Assembly (NCBI GenBank): GCA_964426675.1
Contig: CAYRRM010000002.1
Location: forward strand, 1-64,000
Source of the DNA: DYMC01 sp035406705
Lineage (GTDB): Bacteria > Verrucomicrobiota > Lentisphaeria > Victivallales > GWF2-50-93
DNA length: 64,000 nucleotides
Direction of reading: 5' to 3'
Position 1 is the first letter of the stretch; each line of letters opens with the position of its first letter. The notes below the pieces were generated by a model that searched no databases, was not told where the DNA came from, and worked only from the letters and a program-made list of their open reading frames with translations. Positions 52,424 through 61,976 of the stretch are shown here, piece by piece. Position numbers and translations under genes: made by a program.

Positions 52424-54355
52424 TTAATTTTCATCGTCAATTACTTCTGCGTCAACGACTTTTTCATCGCTTTTTGTGTTTTGTTTATTTTTTTCTTCTT
52501 TTTTTTCCTTGTTTGAGTTTGTGAAAGAAGACGGGTCTGGAGTTTTCCCTGCGCCTCCTGCATTTTTATATATTTCTTCTCCCATTTTTTGGAGAAGTGA
52601 TTCGAGTTCACCGAGGGCTTTTTTCATTTCATCGGTATCGTCTTTATCTTTTGCTTTCTTTAGTTGTTCTATCTTATCTTTTATTGGTTTTTTGACATTT
52701 TCTGGCAATTTATCTTCAAATTCCTTCATTTGTTTTTCGGTCTGATAAATTGTAGAGTCTGTTCTATTTCTGAGTTCAACTTTTTCTTTTTCAAGTTTAT
52801 CTTGTTGAGAGTATTTTTCAGCTTCTTTTACCATTTTTTCAATATCTTCTTGACTCAGACCTGAACTTGCGGTTATCGTTATTTTTTGTTCTTTTCCTGT
52901 TCCGAGATCTTTTGCTGTTACGTGTAGTATCCCATTTGCATCTATGTCAAAAGTTACTTCTATTTGAGGAACACCTCTTGGGGCTGGTGGTATTCCATCA
53001 AGTCTGAATCGGCCAATACTTTTATTATCTTTTGCCATTGGCCTTTCTCCCTGCAATACATGTATATCAACAGAAGGTTGATTATCGGAAGCCGTGCTAA
53101 AAATTTCACTCTTTCTTGTTGGAATAGTAGTATTTCTTTCTATAAGTCTGGTCATCACACCTCCAAGGGTTTCAATTCCTAAAGAAAGCGGTGTGACATC
53201 GAGTAAAACGACATCTTGAACCTGTCCTCCAAGTACTCCTCCTTGAATAGCTGCTCCGATAGCGACAACTTCATCCGGATTAACGCCCTTATGAGGTTCT
53301 TTACCAAAGAATTTCTTTGCAGTTTCAATAACCCTAGGCATTCTGGTTTGTCCTCCGACAAGTATAACTTCTTTAATATCTGAAGTTTTTAAGCCGGAAT
53401 CTTTCATACAATTTTCAACAGGCTTTATTGTTTTTTCAACCAGGTGGTCAACAAGTTCTTCAAGTTTTGCTCTCGTAAGTGTCATTGTAAGATGTTTAGG
53501 CCCAGAAGCATCTGCTGTAATAAAAGGAAGGTTTATCTCTGTTGTCATGTTCGTAGAGAGTTCGCATTTTGCTTTTTCAGCAGCTTCTTTTAACCTTTGA
53601 AGAGCTTGAGGATCTTTTGTTAAATCTATCCCATTTTCTTTCTTGAATTCGGCAACAATCCAGTTTATTATAGCTTGATCAAAATCATCTCCTCCAAGGT
53701 GAGTATCTCCATTCGTTGCTTTAACTTCAAAAACACCATCACCAATTTCAAGAATGGATATATCGAATGTTCCACCGCCAAGGTCATAAACAGCTACGGC
53801 TTCATCTTTTTTCTTATCGAGGCCGTACGCAAGAGCAGCGGCAGTAGGTTCATTTATAATTCTTTTTACATCGAGTCCTGCTATCTTTCCAGCGTCTTTT
53901 GTTGCCTGTCTTTGACTGTCATTAAAATAAGCAGGAACAGTGATTACAGCTTCTTTTATTTCTTCTCCTAAGTAGGCTTCAGCATCCGATTTAAGTTTTT
54001 GTAGTATCATTGCGGAAATTTCAGGCGGAGAATAAATTTTATCACCAATTTTTACATGAGCATCGCCATTTTTAGCTTCGACAACTTCATACGGAACTAA
54101 TTCCAATTCTCTTTTTACTTCACTATATTTTCTACCCATAAAGCGTTTTATCGAAAAGATGGTGTTTTTAGGATTTGTAACAGCCTGGCGTTTTGCTGTC
54201 TGTCCCACTAATCTTTCACCACTTTTTGTAAAAGCCACAACAGAAGGAGTAGTTCTCATTCCTTCTCTATTAGGAATAACTTTTATTTCACCATGATCCA
54301 TTACAGCCATACAGTTGTTGGTTGTCCCCAAATCTATTCCAAGAATTTTACCCAT
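52424..54355 (-). CDS. dnaK: Chaperone DnaK (Hsp70)
   Basis: About 643 aa. GIDLGTTNNCMAV opens the ATPase domain, VYDLGGGTFDISIL and ILVGGQTRMPRV follow, the linker is DVVLLDVTPLSLG near residue 390, and the tail ends DAEVIDDEN as in bacterial DnaK. ATG 54355 is chosen from the conserved MGKILGIDLG and the GGAG site; the longer frame is not supported. That ribosome site overlaps a two-codon ATGGAGTAA leader. grpE and dnaJ are not adjacent, and the joining of dnaK to groES-groEL is less common than separate operons. Confidence 0.97.
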   Translation of the reverse strand: MGKILGIDLGTTNNCMAVMDHGEIKVIPNREGMRTTPSVVAFTKSGERLVGQTAKRQAVTNPKNTIFSIKRFMGRKYSEVKRELELVPYEVVEAKNGDAHVKIGDKIYSPPEISAMILQKLKSDAEAYLGEEIKEAVITVPAYFNDSQRQATKDAGKIAGLDVKRIINEPTAAALAYGLDKKKDEAVAVYDLGGGTFDISILEIGDGVFEVKATNGDTHLGGDDFDQAIINWIVAEFKKENGIDLTKDPQALQRLKEAAEKAKCELSTNMTTEINLPFITADASGPKHLTMTLTRAKLEELVDHLVEKTIKPVENCMKDSGLKTSDIKEVILVGGQTRMPRVIETAKKFFGKEPHKGVNPDEVVAIGAAIQGGVLGGQVQDVVLLDVTPLSLGIETLGGVMTRLIERNTTIPTRKSEIFSTASDNQPSVDIHVLQGERPMAKDNKSIGRFRLDGIPPAPRGVPQIEVTFDIDANGILHVTAKDLGTGKEQKITITASSGLSQEDIEKMVKEAEKYSQQDKLEKEKVELRNRTDSTIYQTEKQMKEFEDKLPENVKKPIKDKIEQLKKAKDKDDTDEMKKALGELESLLQKMGEEIYKNAGGAGKTPDPSSFTNSNKEKKEEKNKQNTKSDEKVVDAEVIDDEN

Positions 54356-54763
54356 AATCTTACTCCATTTTTTTTTGCCTAACTTCATTAGCAATAAATA
54401 TGCCATATATTTTTAAAAAATTATAACATATTAAAGATAAATGAATTATAAATAAATGAATAAGAAAAAGGTAAATCAATATTCAGGTTTTTTGCTAAAA
54501 CCTGTCTCACATATGAGACACTATGACACTATTTCACTTAATTCTCCTATTTCTTAGGATAAAATTCGTTTATTTATGTTTGTATATGAGTGTCACAGGA
54601 TAATAGGTAGAGTTTCTTGTGCATTAAACATATACAAACAGTTAGAAATGCCAGGTCTCATTGAATTTGGAACTAAGCACAGGGGGAAAGCAATGAGGAG
54701 GTAGATTTATCGCAAAACGCGATATAATTAGGAATTTTTCAATAAATTACAGGGGGCACTGTT
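54356..54763 (-). other. 408-bp region upstream of dnaK
   Basis: It holds the dnaK promoter region with inverted repeats described separately, and a TATCGC-AAAAC-GCGATA inverted repeat (54708-54724) just downstream of the LacI-family gene's 3' end. No gene is visible. Confidence 0.5.
54503..54520 (-). promoter_or_regulatory. Candidate heat-shock operator upstream of dnaK
   Basis: TGTCTCA-CATA-TGAGACA is a perfect 7-bp inverted repeat, about 150 bp before the dnaK start. A wider pair TGACACT/AGTGTCA (54524-54530 and 54589-54595) lies upstream. Neither matches CIRCE (TTAGCACTC-N9-GAGTGCTAA). A repressor site or leader structure is possible. Confidence 0.4.
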
Positions 54764-55804
54764 TTACCTTGCTTGCGACACAGAGGCTCTTTCTATTAAC
54801 TTAGGTATCAACTTTAATTCGTGAATACTTTCAAAACCTTGTTGATTTTCTATTTTTGAGAATATTGTCTCAACAGCATTTTTACCGAGTGCTGCTCCAT
54901 CTATTGCTACGGTAGTTAACGGAGGGTCTATCATTTCACCAAAAGAAATATTATCAAAACCAACAATTGAGATATCATCCGGCACTTTTACACCCATATT
55001 TTTAAGGGTTTTTATAAGATTAATAGCAATCATATCGTCGTATGCGAAAATCGCAGTCGGAGAATACGGAGAGTTAAAAATTCCTTCTATCATCTCAATA
55101 TACTGATCTGAATCCCTATCTTCAGTGCATAAATTAACAACCTTACTTTCTAAAGAGGCGTTTTCCATACTCATCTTGTATGCCGTAAATCTGACCTGTA
55201 CTGTTAATTCTGGTTCTTCCGGACATAAATAGACGATTTTTTTATGTCCTTTTGATATTAAGTATTCTGTCATCATTTGAACTCCTAAAGAATCGTCGAA
55301 ACTTACAATATCACATTTAAGTCCAAAAATCTTCTTTAAGGAAACGAGAGGTTTTTGAGACGCCACTTTGTTTAACATTTGTACAGTTTTTCTATGTTCA
55401 CAAGGGGTGATTATTATCCCATCAACTTGTCCGGATTTCATTCGTGTGAGAATTTTCTCCTGATTTTCAATGTTATTATCGACCAGAGATAATAAGGCAG
55501 AATATCCTTTTGATATTGTATACTTTTCTATTTCTGTTACCATTTCACATAAAAATGGATTTCTTAAATCTGGCACAATTATTCCTATGCACTCTGTTTT
55601 TCCTTTTACTAACCTTCTGGCACTCATATCTGGATAATATCCCATTCTTTTGGCTGCTTCAAGAATGCGTTGACGTGTTTCAGGATTTATATCTTTACGA
55701 TTATCATTGAAGGCCCTGGACACCGTGCCTCGTGAGATTCCAAGGGCCGTTGCTACATCATTGATAGAAATTTTCTTCTTTAATCTTTGCTTTTTTTTTA
55801 ACAT
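54764..55804 (-). CDS. LacI-family transcriptional regulator
   Basis: Of 346 aa. Residues 12-65 form the LacI helix-turn-helix and hinge (SINDVATALGISRGTVSRAF, then NPETRQRILEAAKRMGYYPD). The sensor domain begins ECIGIIVPDLRNPF and ends with the usual region around PLTTVAIDG. The hinge and sensor are complete, so it should respond to a sugar-like ligand. It stands alone, pointing towards dnaK, with a 395-bp gap to the divergent regulator at 56200. Its target is not obvious. A GCGAAAATCGC palindrome lies at 55044. Confidence 0.92.
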   Translation of the reverse strand: MLKKKQRLKKKISINDVATALGISRGTVSRAFNDNRKDINPETRQRILEAAKRMGYYPDMSARRLVKGKTECIGIIVPDLRNPFLCEMVTEIEKYTISKGYSALLSLVDNNIENQEKILTRMKSGQVDGIIITPCEHRKTVQMLNKVASQKPLVSLKKIFGLKCDIVSFDDSLGVQMMTEYLISKGHKKIVYLCPEEPELTVQVRFTAYKMSMENASLESKVVNLCTEDRDSDQYIEMIEGIFNSPYSPTAIFAYDDMIAINLIKTLKNMGVKVPDDISIVGFDNISFGEMIDPPLTTVAIDGAALGKNAVETIFSKIENQQGFESIHELKLIPKLIERASVSQAR

Positions 55805-56199
55805 ATAACTCGTGAGTGCTTTTCATTAGTTATTATAAGGCAAGAAAAATGAAATTCAAGTTTTTTTCTTAATCTTCCGTGAACGATAATTATTAGCCCT
55901 TTAATTTAGAAATTATTTTAAATCTTATTAATTTTGTAGTTCTATCGATAAAAGGAAGCAAATATTTCATTCAATCATTTAATAAAAGTATTTGGATGCC
56001 TCAGGTAATATGGAGTACATTTTCCAAAAAAAATTGGAAAATAGCCTGCCAAATCTATTGCTGTTATACCTTTTAACTAAAGATTTCTCAGGATATTTTT
56101 TAAGGTTCAATGGAAAATTTAGGTAAAAAACAAAAAAAAACTTGAAATTGATGTCGATATCAATTATAATATCGATATTAAAATTATTTGAGGTCTGTT
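55805..56199 (+). other. 395-bp divergent promoter region between two LacI-type genes
   Basis: AT-rich, with the two palindromes at 56148-56179 in front of the second regulator. The ribosome site TGAGG (56189-56193) precedes its ATG. The rest shows no gene. Confidence 0.5.
56148..56179 (+). promoter_or_regulatory. Tandem palindromes: candidate LacI-family operators
   Basis: TTGATGTCGATATCAA (56148-56163) is palindromic around a central CG except for one mismatched pair. AATATCGATATT (56168-56179) is a perfect 12-bp palindrome. CG-centred palindromes of this size are typical LacI-family operators. They lie 20 to 50 bp before ATG 56200, so the gene may repress itself and the pseudopilin behind it. 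Confidence 0.55.
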
Positions 56200-57165
56200 A
56201 TGACATTAAAAGATGTTGCTGAGGATGCTGGTGTTGCTTTAAACACTGCGCGAAAAGCATTGCAAGGTGATTCCAGTGTCAGACACTACATAAGAGATCG
56301 TGTTATAAGATCTGCGAAAAAGCTTTCTTACACGCCAAACATATTGGCGCGAGGTTTACGCGTAAAGAGCTTGAATCTTGTTCCAATATCTGTGATAAAG
56401 ATGAATGAGGCTTATTTTGGCTCTCTCGCTATTAACATTTCGGATTGTCTTGTTTCTGCCGGGTTCGAGCCACTTCTCTGCACTCAGCCCTCTCGTTTGA
56501 TTGAGATAAACAAAACACTACACTCTTGTGCGTGCATATTTTGTTATGCGGTTGATGAAACGATGGTAAGGTCTTTGGCAAACTCTCAGAAGGTTGTTAC
56601 AATCAATGCTCCGGAATATTCAATTCACAATGCAGGTAATGTGATATGTGACTTTGACTCGGGTTACATTGATGCAACTAATTACGTTATTTCTACAGGC
56701 AGGACGAGAGTGGCCATTTTATCTGATTACTATACGGAATGTGTGGAATTGGGCAAGCCGCTTTTGAAATTCGGAAAAGTTCCGGAAACGCTTGCTGACT
56801 CTGGTTTAAAACTTGTTTCGCCTCGGAACGTGCCATCGTTTAGAAACGAGGCCGAGCTCGCTGATTTTCTGTCAAGGTCAAGAAAAAATAAAGTGGACGC
56901 TGTTTTTTGCGAGAACGATGTCATCGCTGCAAAGCTATATTCTATTCTTGCATCGATGGGATATCGCATTCCGGAAGATGTTTTAATAATTGGTTGTGAT
57001 GCGAATATTCCTTTGGAAGGATGCCTCAGCATGAAAATTGACTGTGCTGATATAGCCAAAAAGGCGGTTTCAGTTCTTAGGAAACTTTTCGAGGGAGAGG
57101 GAAAATCCATTATTGAACTTTCAATACCATATCTAGTTAATTCAAAAGGCAAAAGAATAATATAG
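56200..57165 (+). CDS. LacI-family transcriptional regulator (divergent)
   Basis: About 321 aa. The helix-turn-helix is at residues 1-55 (TLKDVAEDAGVALNTARKAL, then YTPNILARGLRVKS). The sensor part is shorter and less like standard LacI, but keeps DAVFCENDVIAAKLYSIL and a final IELSIPYLVNSKG. ATG 56200 is chosen from the TGAGG site. Its stop overlaps the AGGAGG site of the pseudopilin gene, so the two are translated together. Codon use is richer in G+C than in most neighbours, suggesting transfer of the regulator-pseudopilin pair. Confidence 0.85.
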   Translation: MTLKDVAEDAGVALNTARKALQGDSSVRHYIRDRVIRSAKKLSYTPNILARGLRVKSLNLVPISVIKMNEAYFGSLAINISDCLVSAGFEPLLCTQPSRLIEINKTLHSCACIFCYAVDETMVRSLANSQKVVTINAPEYSIHNAGNVICDFDSGYIDATNYVISTGRTRVAILSDYYTECVELGKPLLKFGKVPETLADSGLKLVSPRNVPSFRNEAELADFLSRSRKNKVDAVFCENDVIAAKLYSILASMGYRIPEDVLIIGCDANIPLEGCLSMKIDCADIAKKAVSVLRKLFEGEGKSIIELSIPYLVNSKGKRII

Positions 57166-57175
57166 GAGGTGGAAA

Positions 57176-57868
57176 ATGGTGAGAGAAAAAATGAGTAGTA
57201 AGTTCACTTTGATTGAATTGTTGGTTGTGATTGCGATAATTGCGATTCTCGCAGCGTTGTTACTGCCATCGCTCAAGAGCGCGAAGGACACAGCGAAGAT
57301 GTCGCTATGCAAGAGCAACATGAAACAATTGTATTATGGATTTCAAAACTATGCCGACGACTGGAGTGGATACATGCCCTACCTCGGAGAGGGTGCATCG
57401 TCTCGCTGGAATCAAAACCATGTCTCCAGAATCGCCGAATATTGGAGGAAAGGGAATCTCGTCCCATCGGCATCAAGCGTTGAATTTTGTCCCTCTTACA
57501 CAAAATGGAAAGGGGATTACGCCTACAACAGAGGAGCAATAGCATGTAACCAGCAATTGGGCTCCACCCAGTTCTACGCAACTGTCAGAAGTTGGTATAA
57601 GATTGCCAGGCCGAGCCTAACCGTCGCCTTTCTCGACGGCCTCATCGAGCGCAGTTGTACATACTTCGGTCAGTTGCCGGGAATAACAGGACTCGATTGG
57701 AATACCAGCGAGAATGCAATGAACAGCAACTACAACTACGAGAAACGGCATTTCAGGGGGACGAACATCATCTTTGCCGATGGCCATGCGTCCTATGCCA
57801 AGGAACTCAAGCCGATGAATCTATCCAAGGAACTAACCGTCCTCCACGATGCCAGCGATATCAATTGA
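57176..57868 (+). CDS. Pseudopilin-like protein, third copy
   Basis: Of 230 aa. FTLIELLVVIAIIAILAALLLPSL gives the prepilin cleavage and methylation segment at residues 10-33, CKSNMKQLYYGFQNYADDW follows it, and NIIFADGHASYAKELK forms the xDGH element. It is the same family as the proteins at 23708 and 24612. AGGAGG overlaps the regulator's stop codon and lies 6 bp before the ATG. The gene is clearly richer in G+C than most of the window. Tandem GC-rich hairpins follow its end. Confidence 0.87.
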   Translation: MVREKMSSKFTLIELLVVIAIIAILAALLLPSLKSAKDTAKMSLCKSNMKQLYYGFQNYADDWSGYMPYLGEGASSRWNQNHVSRIAEYWRKGNLVPSASSVEFCPSYTKWKGDYAYNRGAIACNQQLGSTQFYATVRSWYKIARPSLTVAFLDGLIERSCTYFGQLPGITGLDWNTSENAMNSNYNYEKRHFRGTNIIFADGHASYAKELKPMNLSKELTVLHDASDIN

Positions 57869-57893
57869 ATAGTTTACGAATCCGGCTAATGGC

Positions 57894-57935
57894 CGGTTTC
57901 GCCGAAACCGCTGCGGACGGCTCGGAGAGCCATCC
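57894..57935 (+). terminator. Two tandem GC-rich hairpins after the pseudopilin gene
   Basis: CGGTTTC-GCC-GAAACCG (57894-57910) is a perfect 7-bp stem. GGCTC-GGA-GAGCC (57919-57931) is a perfect 5-bp stem, extendable by GGA/TCC across one mismatch to 57935. No T run follows. They may end the regulator-pseudopilin transcript or be a REP-like repeat carried in with the block. Confidence 0.5.
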
Positions 57936-58304
57936 CTACCAGAGAATGTAAACAATATGATGACCTCATTAGTAACTGATGAGCCTGCTGCAATTTCTTA
58001 CAAAGAGTAGGACAAGAAACGAAAAATTTAAGTCCTTCCCCTCTCATCCTACACATCAGACTCAGAAAACGCAAAAATATGAATTAATACTGAATTGCTC
58101 ATATCGTGTAAATAGGAATTAAGATGGAATTTCTTCAAATGAGAAAAAATAAAATTCTTCCCATTTCTGGGTAATAATGCCCCCAGCTACTCACTTACTT
58201 TGATTCCAATCCTGAGACACATCTCATAATTTTAAAAGTATTTTTGAATATATATTTACTGATGATAGATTATAGCATTTTGAACTTATCATGGAAAGCG
58301 ATTA
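57936..58304 (+). other. Intergenic stretch before hisD
   Basis: Composition falls back to AT-rich here. I see no gene, repeat or riboswitch in this stretch. Confidence 0.4.
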
Positions 58305-59600
58305 ATGAAGATTTTAGATACAAAAAATAAAAACGATTTGAACAGCCTTTTTGCTCTTTTTAATAGAGACGCTTATCCAAAGCAAATAGAAAAAGAGCTT
58401 TCTCTGATTCTTGAGGAAGTAGCGCAAAAAGGGGATAAAGCAGTTGCGAAGTTCGCAAGGAAATTCGATGGTATAGAATTACAAAAGGATATGTTCAGGA
58501 TAAAGGAAGATGAATTTAAAGAAGCGGAAAAAAATCTTAATGATGAAGTGAAAAAAAGCATACTGTTTGCAATTAATAATATTCAAGATTTTGCGAAGAG
58601 ACAAATTCCTAAAAGTTATAGATTTTCTCCGCGGAAAGGTGTTATTTTAGGGGAAAAATTCACACCTCTCAACAGAGTTGCTGTTTATATTCCCGGAGGG
58701 ACGGCACCTCTTGTTTCTACCGCAATACACACTATCGCTATTGCAAAAATTGCAGGTGTTAAAGAAATAGTAGCTACAACACCCCCAGGAGAGAAAGGAA
58801 AGATTCCAGATGCCATACTTTTTGCAATGAAAAATGCTGGAATAACTGAGGCTTACAGACTTGGCGGAGTATATGGAATTGCTGCTTTAGCTTACGGCAC
58901 TGAAAGTATTAAAAAAGTTGAAAAGATTGTTGGCCCCGGTAATGCATATGTGACCGCGGCAAAGAAAATGATTTATGGAAAAACCGGGATAGACATGGTC
59001 GCAGGCCCCTCCGAAATTATGATAATCGCTGATTCTTCCGCAAAATCAAAATTCATTGCTGCGGATTTATTATCTCAGGCTGAACATGGAAGCGGATTTG
59101 AACAATCTGTCCTGCTTACAAATGATAAAAAACTCATCGAGAAAACTGCTCACGAAATAGAAAAATTGTCAAATGATATAATAAAAAAGTCAAAACCTTT
59201 AAAAAAAGTAATTGAAAACGGATTATTTCTCGTTTTAGTTAGAAATTTAGAAGAAGCTGCGAAAATCGCGTCTGAATATGCACCAGAACACCTTGAAATA
59301 TTATGCGAAAATCCAGAACGAGTTGCAAATAAAATTTCAGCTGCTGGGGCAATTTTTATAGGATGTTGGACACCTGAGGCTGTAGGTGACTATGTAGCAG
59401 GTCCGAGTCATGTATTGCCAACGGGAGGAACAGCAAAATTTTTTAATGGTTTGTCTACTGAACATTTTTTTCGCAGAAGCAGCATAATAAAATATTCAAA
59501 GGATGCCCTTAAGAAAGAGTCGAATGCTATCATGAAAATAGCTGAATTAGAAGGACTTGACGCTCATAAGTTAAGTGTAAAGCTAAGAGTTGAAAGTTAA
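58305..59600 (+). CDS. hisD: Histidinol dehydrogenase
   Basis: Of 431 aa, it oxidises histidinol to histidine in two NAD-dependent steps. The family signature is complete: VAVYIPGGTAPLVST, VEKIVGPGNAYVTAAKK, and GIDMVAGPSEIMIIAD leading to the zinc/catalytic region LLSQAEHGSGFEQSVL. The C-terminal GPSHVLPTGGTAKFFNGL is also present. A palindrome variant TTGCGAAGTTCGCAA lies at 58444 and GCGAAAATCGC at 59259. An aminotransferase starts 5 bp downstream, so they are probably co-transcribed; other his genes are absent from the window. Confidence 0.95.
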   Translation: MKILDTKNKNDLNSLFALFNRDAYPKQIEKELSLILEEVAQKGDKAVAKFARKFDGIELQKDMFRIKEDEFKEAEKNLNDEVKKSILFAINNIQDFAKRQIPKSYRFSPRKGVILGEKFTPLNRVAVYIPGGTAPLVSTAIHTIAIAKIAGVKEIVATTPPGEKGKIPDAILFAMKNAGITEAYRLGGVYGIAALAYGTESIKKVEKIVGPGNAYVTAAKKMIYGKTGIDMVAGPSEIMIIADSSAKSKFIAADLLSQAEHGSGFEQSVLLTNDKKLIEKTAHEIEKLSNDIIKKSKPLKKVIENGLFLVLVRNLEEAAKIASEYAPEHLEILCENPERVANKISAAGAIFIGCWTPEAVGDYVAGPSHVLPTGGTAKFFNGLSTEHFFRRSSIIKYSKDALKKESNAIMKIAELEGLDAHKLSVKLRVES

Positions 59601-59605
59601 TAGAT

Positions 59606-60940
59606 ATGCCAAAATTATCTCCATCAATTCCATTGGATAAAGATTTCGTTGAGAATGAAGTCAATAATCTGCATATAAAGTCTCTTTCTACAGCAAGTAT
59701 CAGGGAAATTGTAAAACTCGCTCACAATATTGAAAATAAAAGTGGGCTTAGATTTATCCATATGGAAATGGGCGTTCCTGGTTTACCACCGAATCCAATT
59801 GGAGTAAAAGCTCAGATAAAAGCCCTTAAAAAGGGAATTGCCGCGAAATATCCCCATATTGAGGGTATTCCTGAACTAAAAGAGGCTATTGCGAAATTCG
59901 CAAAATTATTTATGAATCTCGATATTTCCCCAGAACATTGTTATCCTACTGTAGGTTCAATGCAAGGAGGATTTGCCGCCTTTATGACATTGTGTCGGAG
60001 AGAAGCTAACAGGAAGACTTTATTTATTGACCCGGGCTTTCCAGTTCAGAAACAGCAGCACAGAGTTTTGGGGTTGAAATATGAAAGCTTTGATATTTAC
60101 GATTACAGGGGTGAAAAACTTGAAAATAAACTTAAATCATACCTGGAAAATGCAGATATTTCTACGATAGTTTATTCCTCTCCAAATAATCCATCCTGGA
60201 TAGTTTTTACCGAAGATGAACTTAAAATTATAGGTAAACTTTGTCAGAAATACGATGTTGTCGCAGTTGAAGATTTTGCGTACTTTGCAATGGACTTTAG
60301 AAAAGACTACTCAAAACCAGGTCATTTCCACCCAAGCATCTCAAAATATACTGACAATTACTTGATTCTTCTTTCAAGTTCAAAAGTTTTCAGTTATGCA
60401 GGGGAGAGAATATCGGCAATGATAATATCACCTGCTCTTGCTTCGAGGAATTTTCCAGAACTTATCAAATTTTTTGGAACAGAAAATTTAGAACATGCTC
60501 TAATATATGGGGCTCTTTATACTCTTTCCTCAGGCACAAGCCATTCTGCTCAATATGCACTAAGTGCCATGCTCGAATCAGCTAACAAAGGCGAAGATTT
60601 TATTACTCCAGTCAAAGAATATGGAAGGCGGGCAAAAAAAATGAAGGAAATTTTTCTTAGAAATTCCTTTAAGCTTGTTTATGATAATGATGCCGGTGAA
60701 GAATTGGCTGATGGGTTTTATTTTACCTTAGAATACCCCGGAATGAATAGTGAAGAACTCCTTCAGGAGTTACTTAGATACGGTATCAGTGCAATATCAC
60801 TTAAAATCACGGGAAGTCAGAGCAACACTGGAATTAGAGCCTGTGTTTCAATGGTTGATGAAAAAAAAATTGCTGACCTTGAAAAAAGGATTACACTCTT
60901 TTCTTCCCTGAACAAAAAAACTAACAATACAAGGAAATAA
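59606..60940 (+). CDS. Class I/II PLP-dependent aminotransferase
   Basis: Of 444 aa, fold type I. The N-terminal domain has MEMGVPGLPPNPIG and YPHIEGIPELKEAIAKF. Near residue 200, VYSSPNNPSWIVFT carries the Asn for PLP, and VAVEDFAYFAMD follows. The PLP Lys is in LLSSSKVFSYAGERIS near 265. It lies 5 bp after hisD, so a histidinol-phosphate aminotransferase role is attractive, but the protein is longer than typical HisC (about 360 aa) and its similarity looks closer to aspartate/aromatic-type enzymes. A perfect palindrome lies at 59889 within AKFAKLF. Confidence 0.82.
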   Translation: MPKLSPSIPLDKDFVENEVNNLHIKSLSTASIREIVKLAHNIENKSGLRFIHMEMGVPGLPPNPIGVKAQIKALKKGIAAKYPHIEGIPELKEAIAKFAKLFMNLDISPEHCYPTVGSMQGGFAAFMTLCRREANRKTLFIDPGFPVQKQQHRVLGLKYESFDIYDYRGEKLENKLKSYLENADISTIVYSSPNNPSWIVFTEDELKIIGKLCQKYDVVAVEDFAYFAMDFRKDYSKPGHFHPSISKYTDNYLILLSSSKVFSYAGERISAMIISPALASRNFPELIKFFGTENLEHALIYGALYTLSSGTSHSAQYALSAMLESANKGEDFITPVKEYGRRAKKMKEIFLRNSFKLVYDNDAGEELADGFYFTLEYPGMNSEELLQELLRYGISAISLKITGSQSNTGIRACVSMVDEKKIADLEKRITLFSSLNKKTNNTRK

Positions 60941-60943
60941 AAA

Positions 60944-61918
60944 CTACTTAGCGGATTCTTTTATCATATCCATTAATCTTGCAAAACGAAGTCCTACTTC
61001 AGCTGGACATGGATTATTTATCTTTCCTTCTCTGACTTTGAGGAATTGTTCCCAAACTCCTTTAGACTTTTCATATTTTACCTGTCGAAAATCACTATCC
61101 TTATCTTTTTTTATAAGTAATCTTTCACCCCAAATTCCTGTCATTATCACGCCTTTGTCACCGCATATTATAACTTCTGAACTACAATGTACTGAATCTC
61201 CTGCTGCAAGCATAGAAATCATAATACCACTAACAGAAATCGCGGTTATGGATGAATTTATTTCGACAGGAGCTCCGCAATTATCAAAAATAGCGCTTAC
61301 TTTTTTTATATCTTCTCCTAAAATATCAACTACAGTATTTAGCATATGTGAGCCGGTATCAAAAAGGAAACCTCCTCCTGAAATTTCAGGATTTTGTCTC
61401 CACGTACCTTTTGTTCCACTTTTCCATTTTTGATATACGTATGCGGATATCGCTGAGACCCTTCCAATCTCTCCACGTCCGATAATTTCTTTTGCCTTTT
61501 TAATGGCTGGCGATAGACTTCCAGGAAAAGCAACAACAACAAGACGTTTAAGACGATCTCTCAATGAAATAATCTTTTTTGCCTCAGACGTATTCATTAC
61601 CATGGGTTTTTCAATGCAAACATCCATCCCTGCCTCCATACAATCTTTCGCATTTTCAAAATGATACTTATGCGGAGAACAAATGAGCGCAGCATCAGCA
61701 CTTCCCTGTGATTTTATAAAATCTGAAATATTTTCATAGAAAGGAGGACATTTTACTTTGTGCTCATTGAATAATTCAACTGCTTTTTCTCTGGAAAATT
61801 GATTTGGTTCTATAAGGGCAACTATCTTTGTTGAATTTTTCATTTTCAGTAATATTGCATTAATATGATGGCGCGCAAAACCGCCAACTCCAACTATGAT
61901 GCATCTTGTTTTTTTCAT
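60944..61918 (-). CDS. Gfo/Idh/MocA-family oxidoreductase
   Basis: Of 324 aa. The Rossmann start CIIVGVGGFARHHINAIL binds NAD(P), CIEKPMVMNTSEA gives the conserved EKP loop with its catalytic Lys, and GGGFLFDTGSHMLNTVVDIL holds the DxxxH pair of the second domain. Members oxidise or epimerise sugars and inositols. GGAGG precedes the ATG. The next gene upstream on the strand encodes an FAD oxidoreductase, 58 bp away; the two probably work on one carbohydrate pathway, though the substrate is not known. Confidence 0.88.
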   Translation of the reverse strand: MKKTRCIIVGVGGFARHHINAILLKMKNSTKIVALIEPNQFSREKAVELFNEHKVKCPPFYENISDFIKSQGSADAALICSPHKYHFENAKDCMEAGMDVCIEKPMVMNTSEAKKIISLRDRLKRLVVVAFPGSLSPAIKKAKEIIGRGEIGRVSAISAYVYQKWKSGTKGTWRQNPEISGGGFLFDTGSHMLNTVVDILGEDIKKVSAIFDNCGAPVEINSSITAISVSGIMISMLAAGDSVHCSSEVIICGDKGVIMTGIWGERLLIKKDKDSDFRQVKYEKSKGVWEQFLKVREGKINNPCPAEVGLRFARLMDMIKESAK

Positions 61919-61976
61919 ATTTTTTTTCCTCCATTTCTTTTTTGTATTTTTAAAAAAAAAGAGCTTGTATAATACT

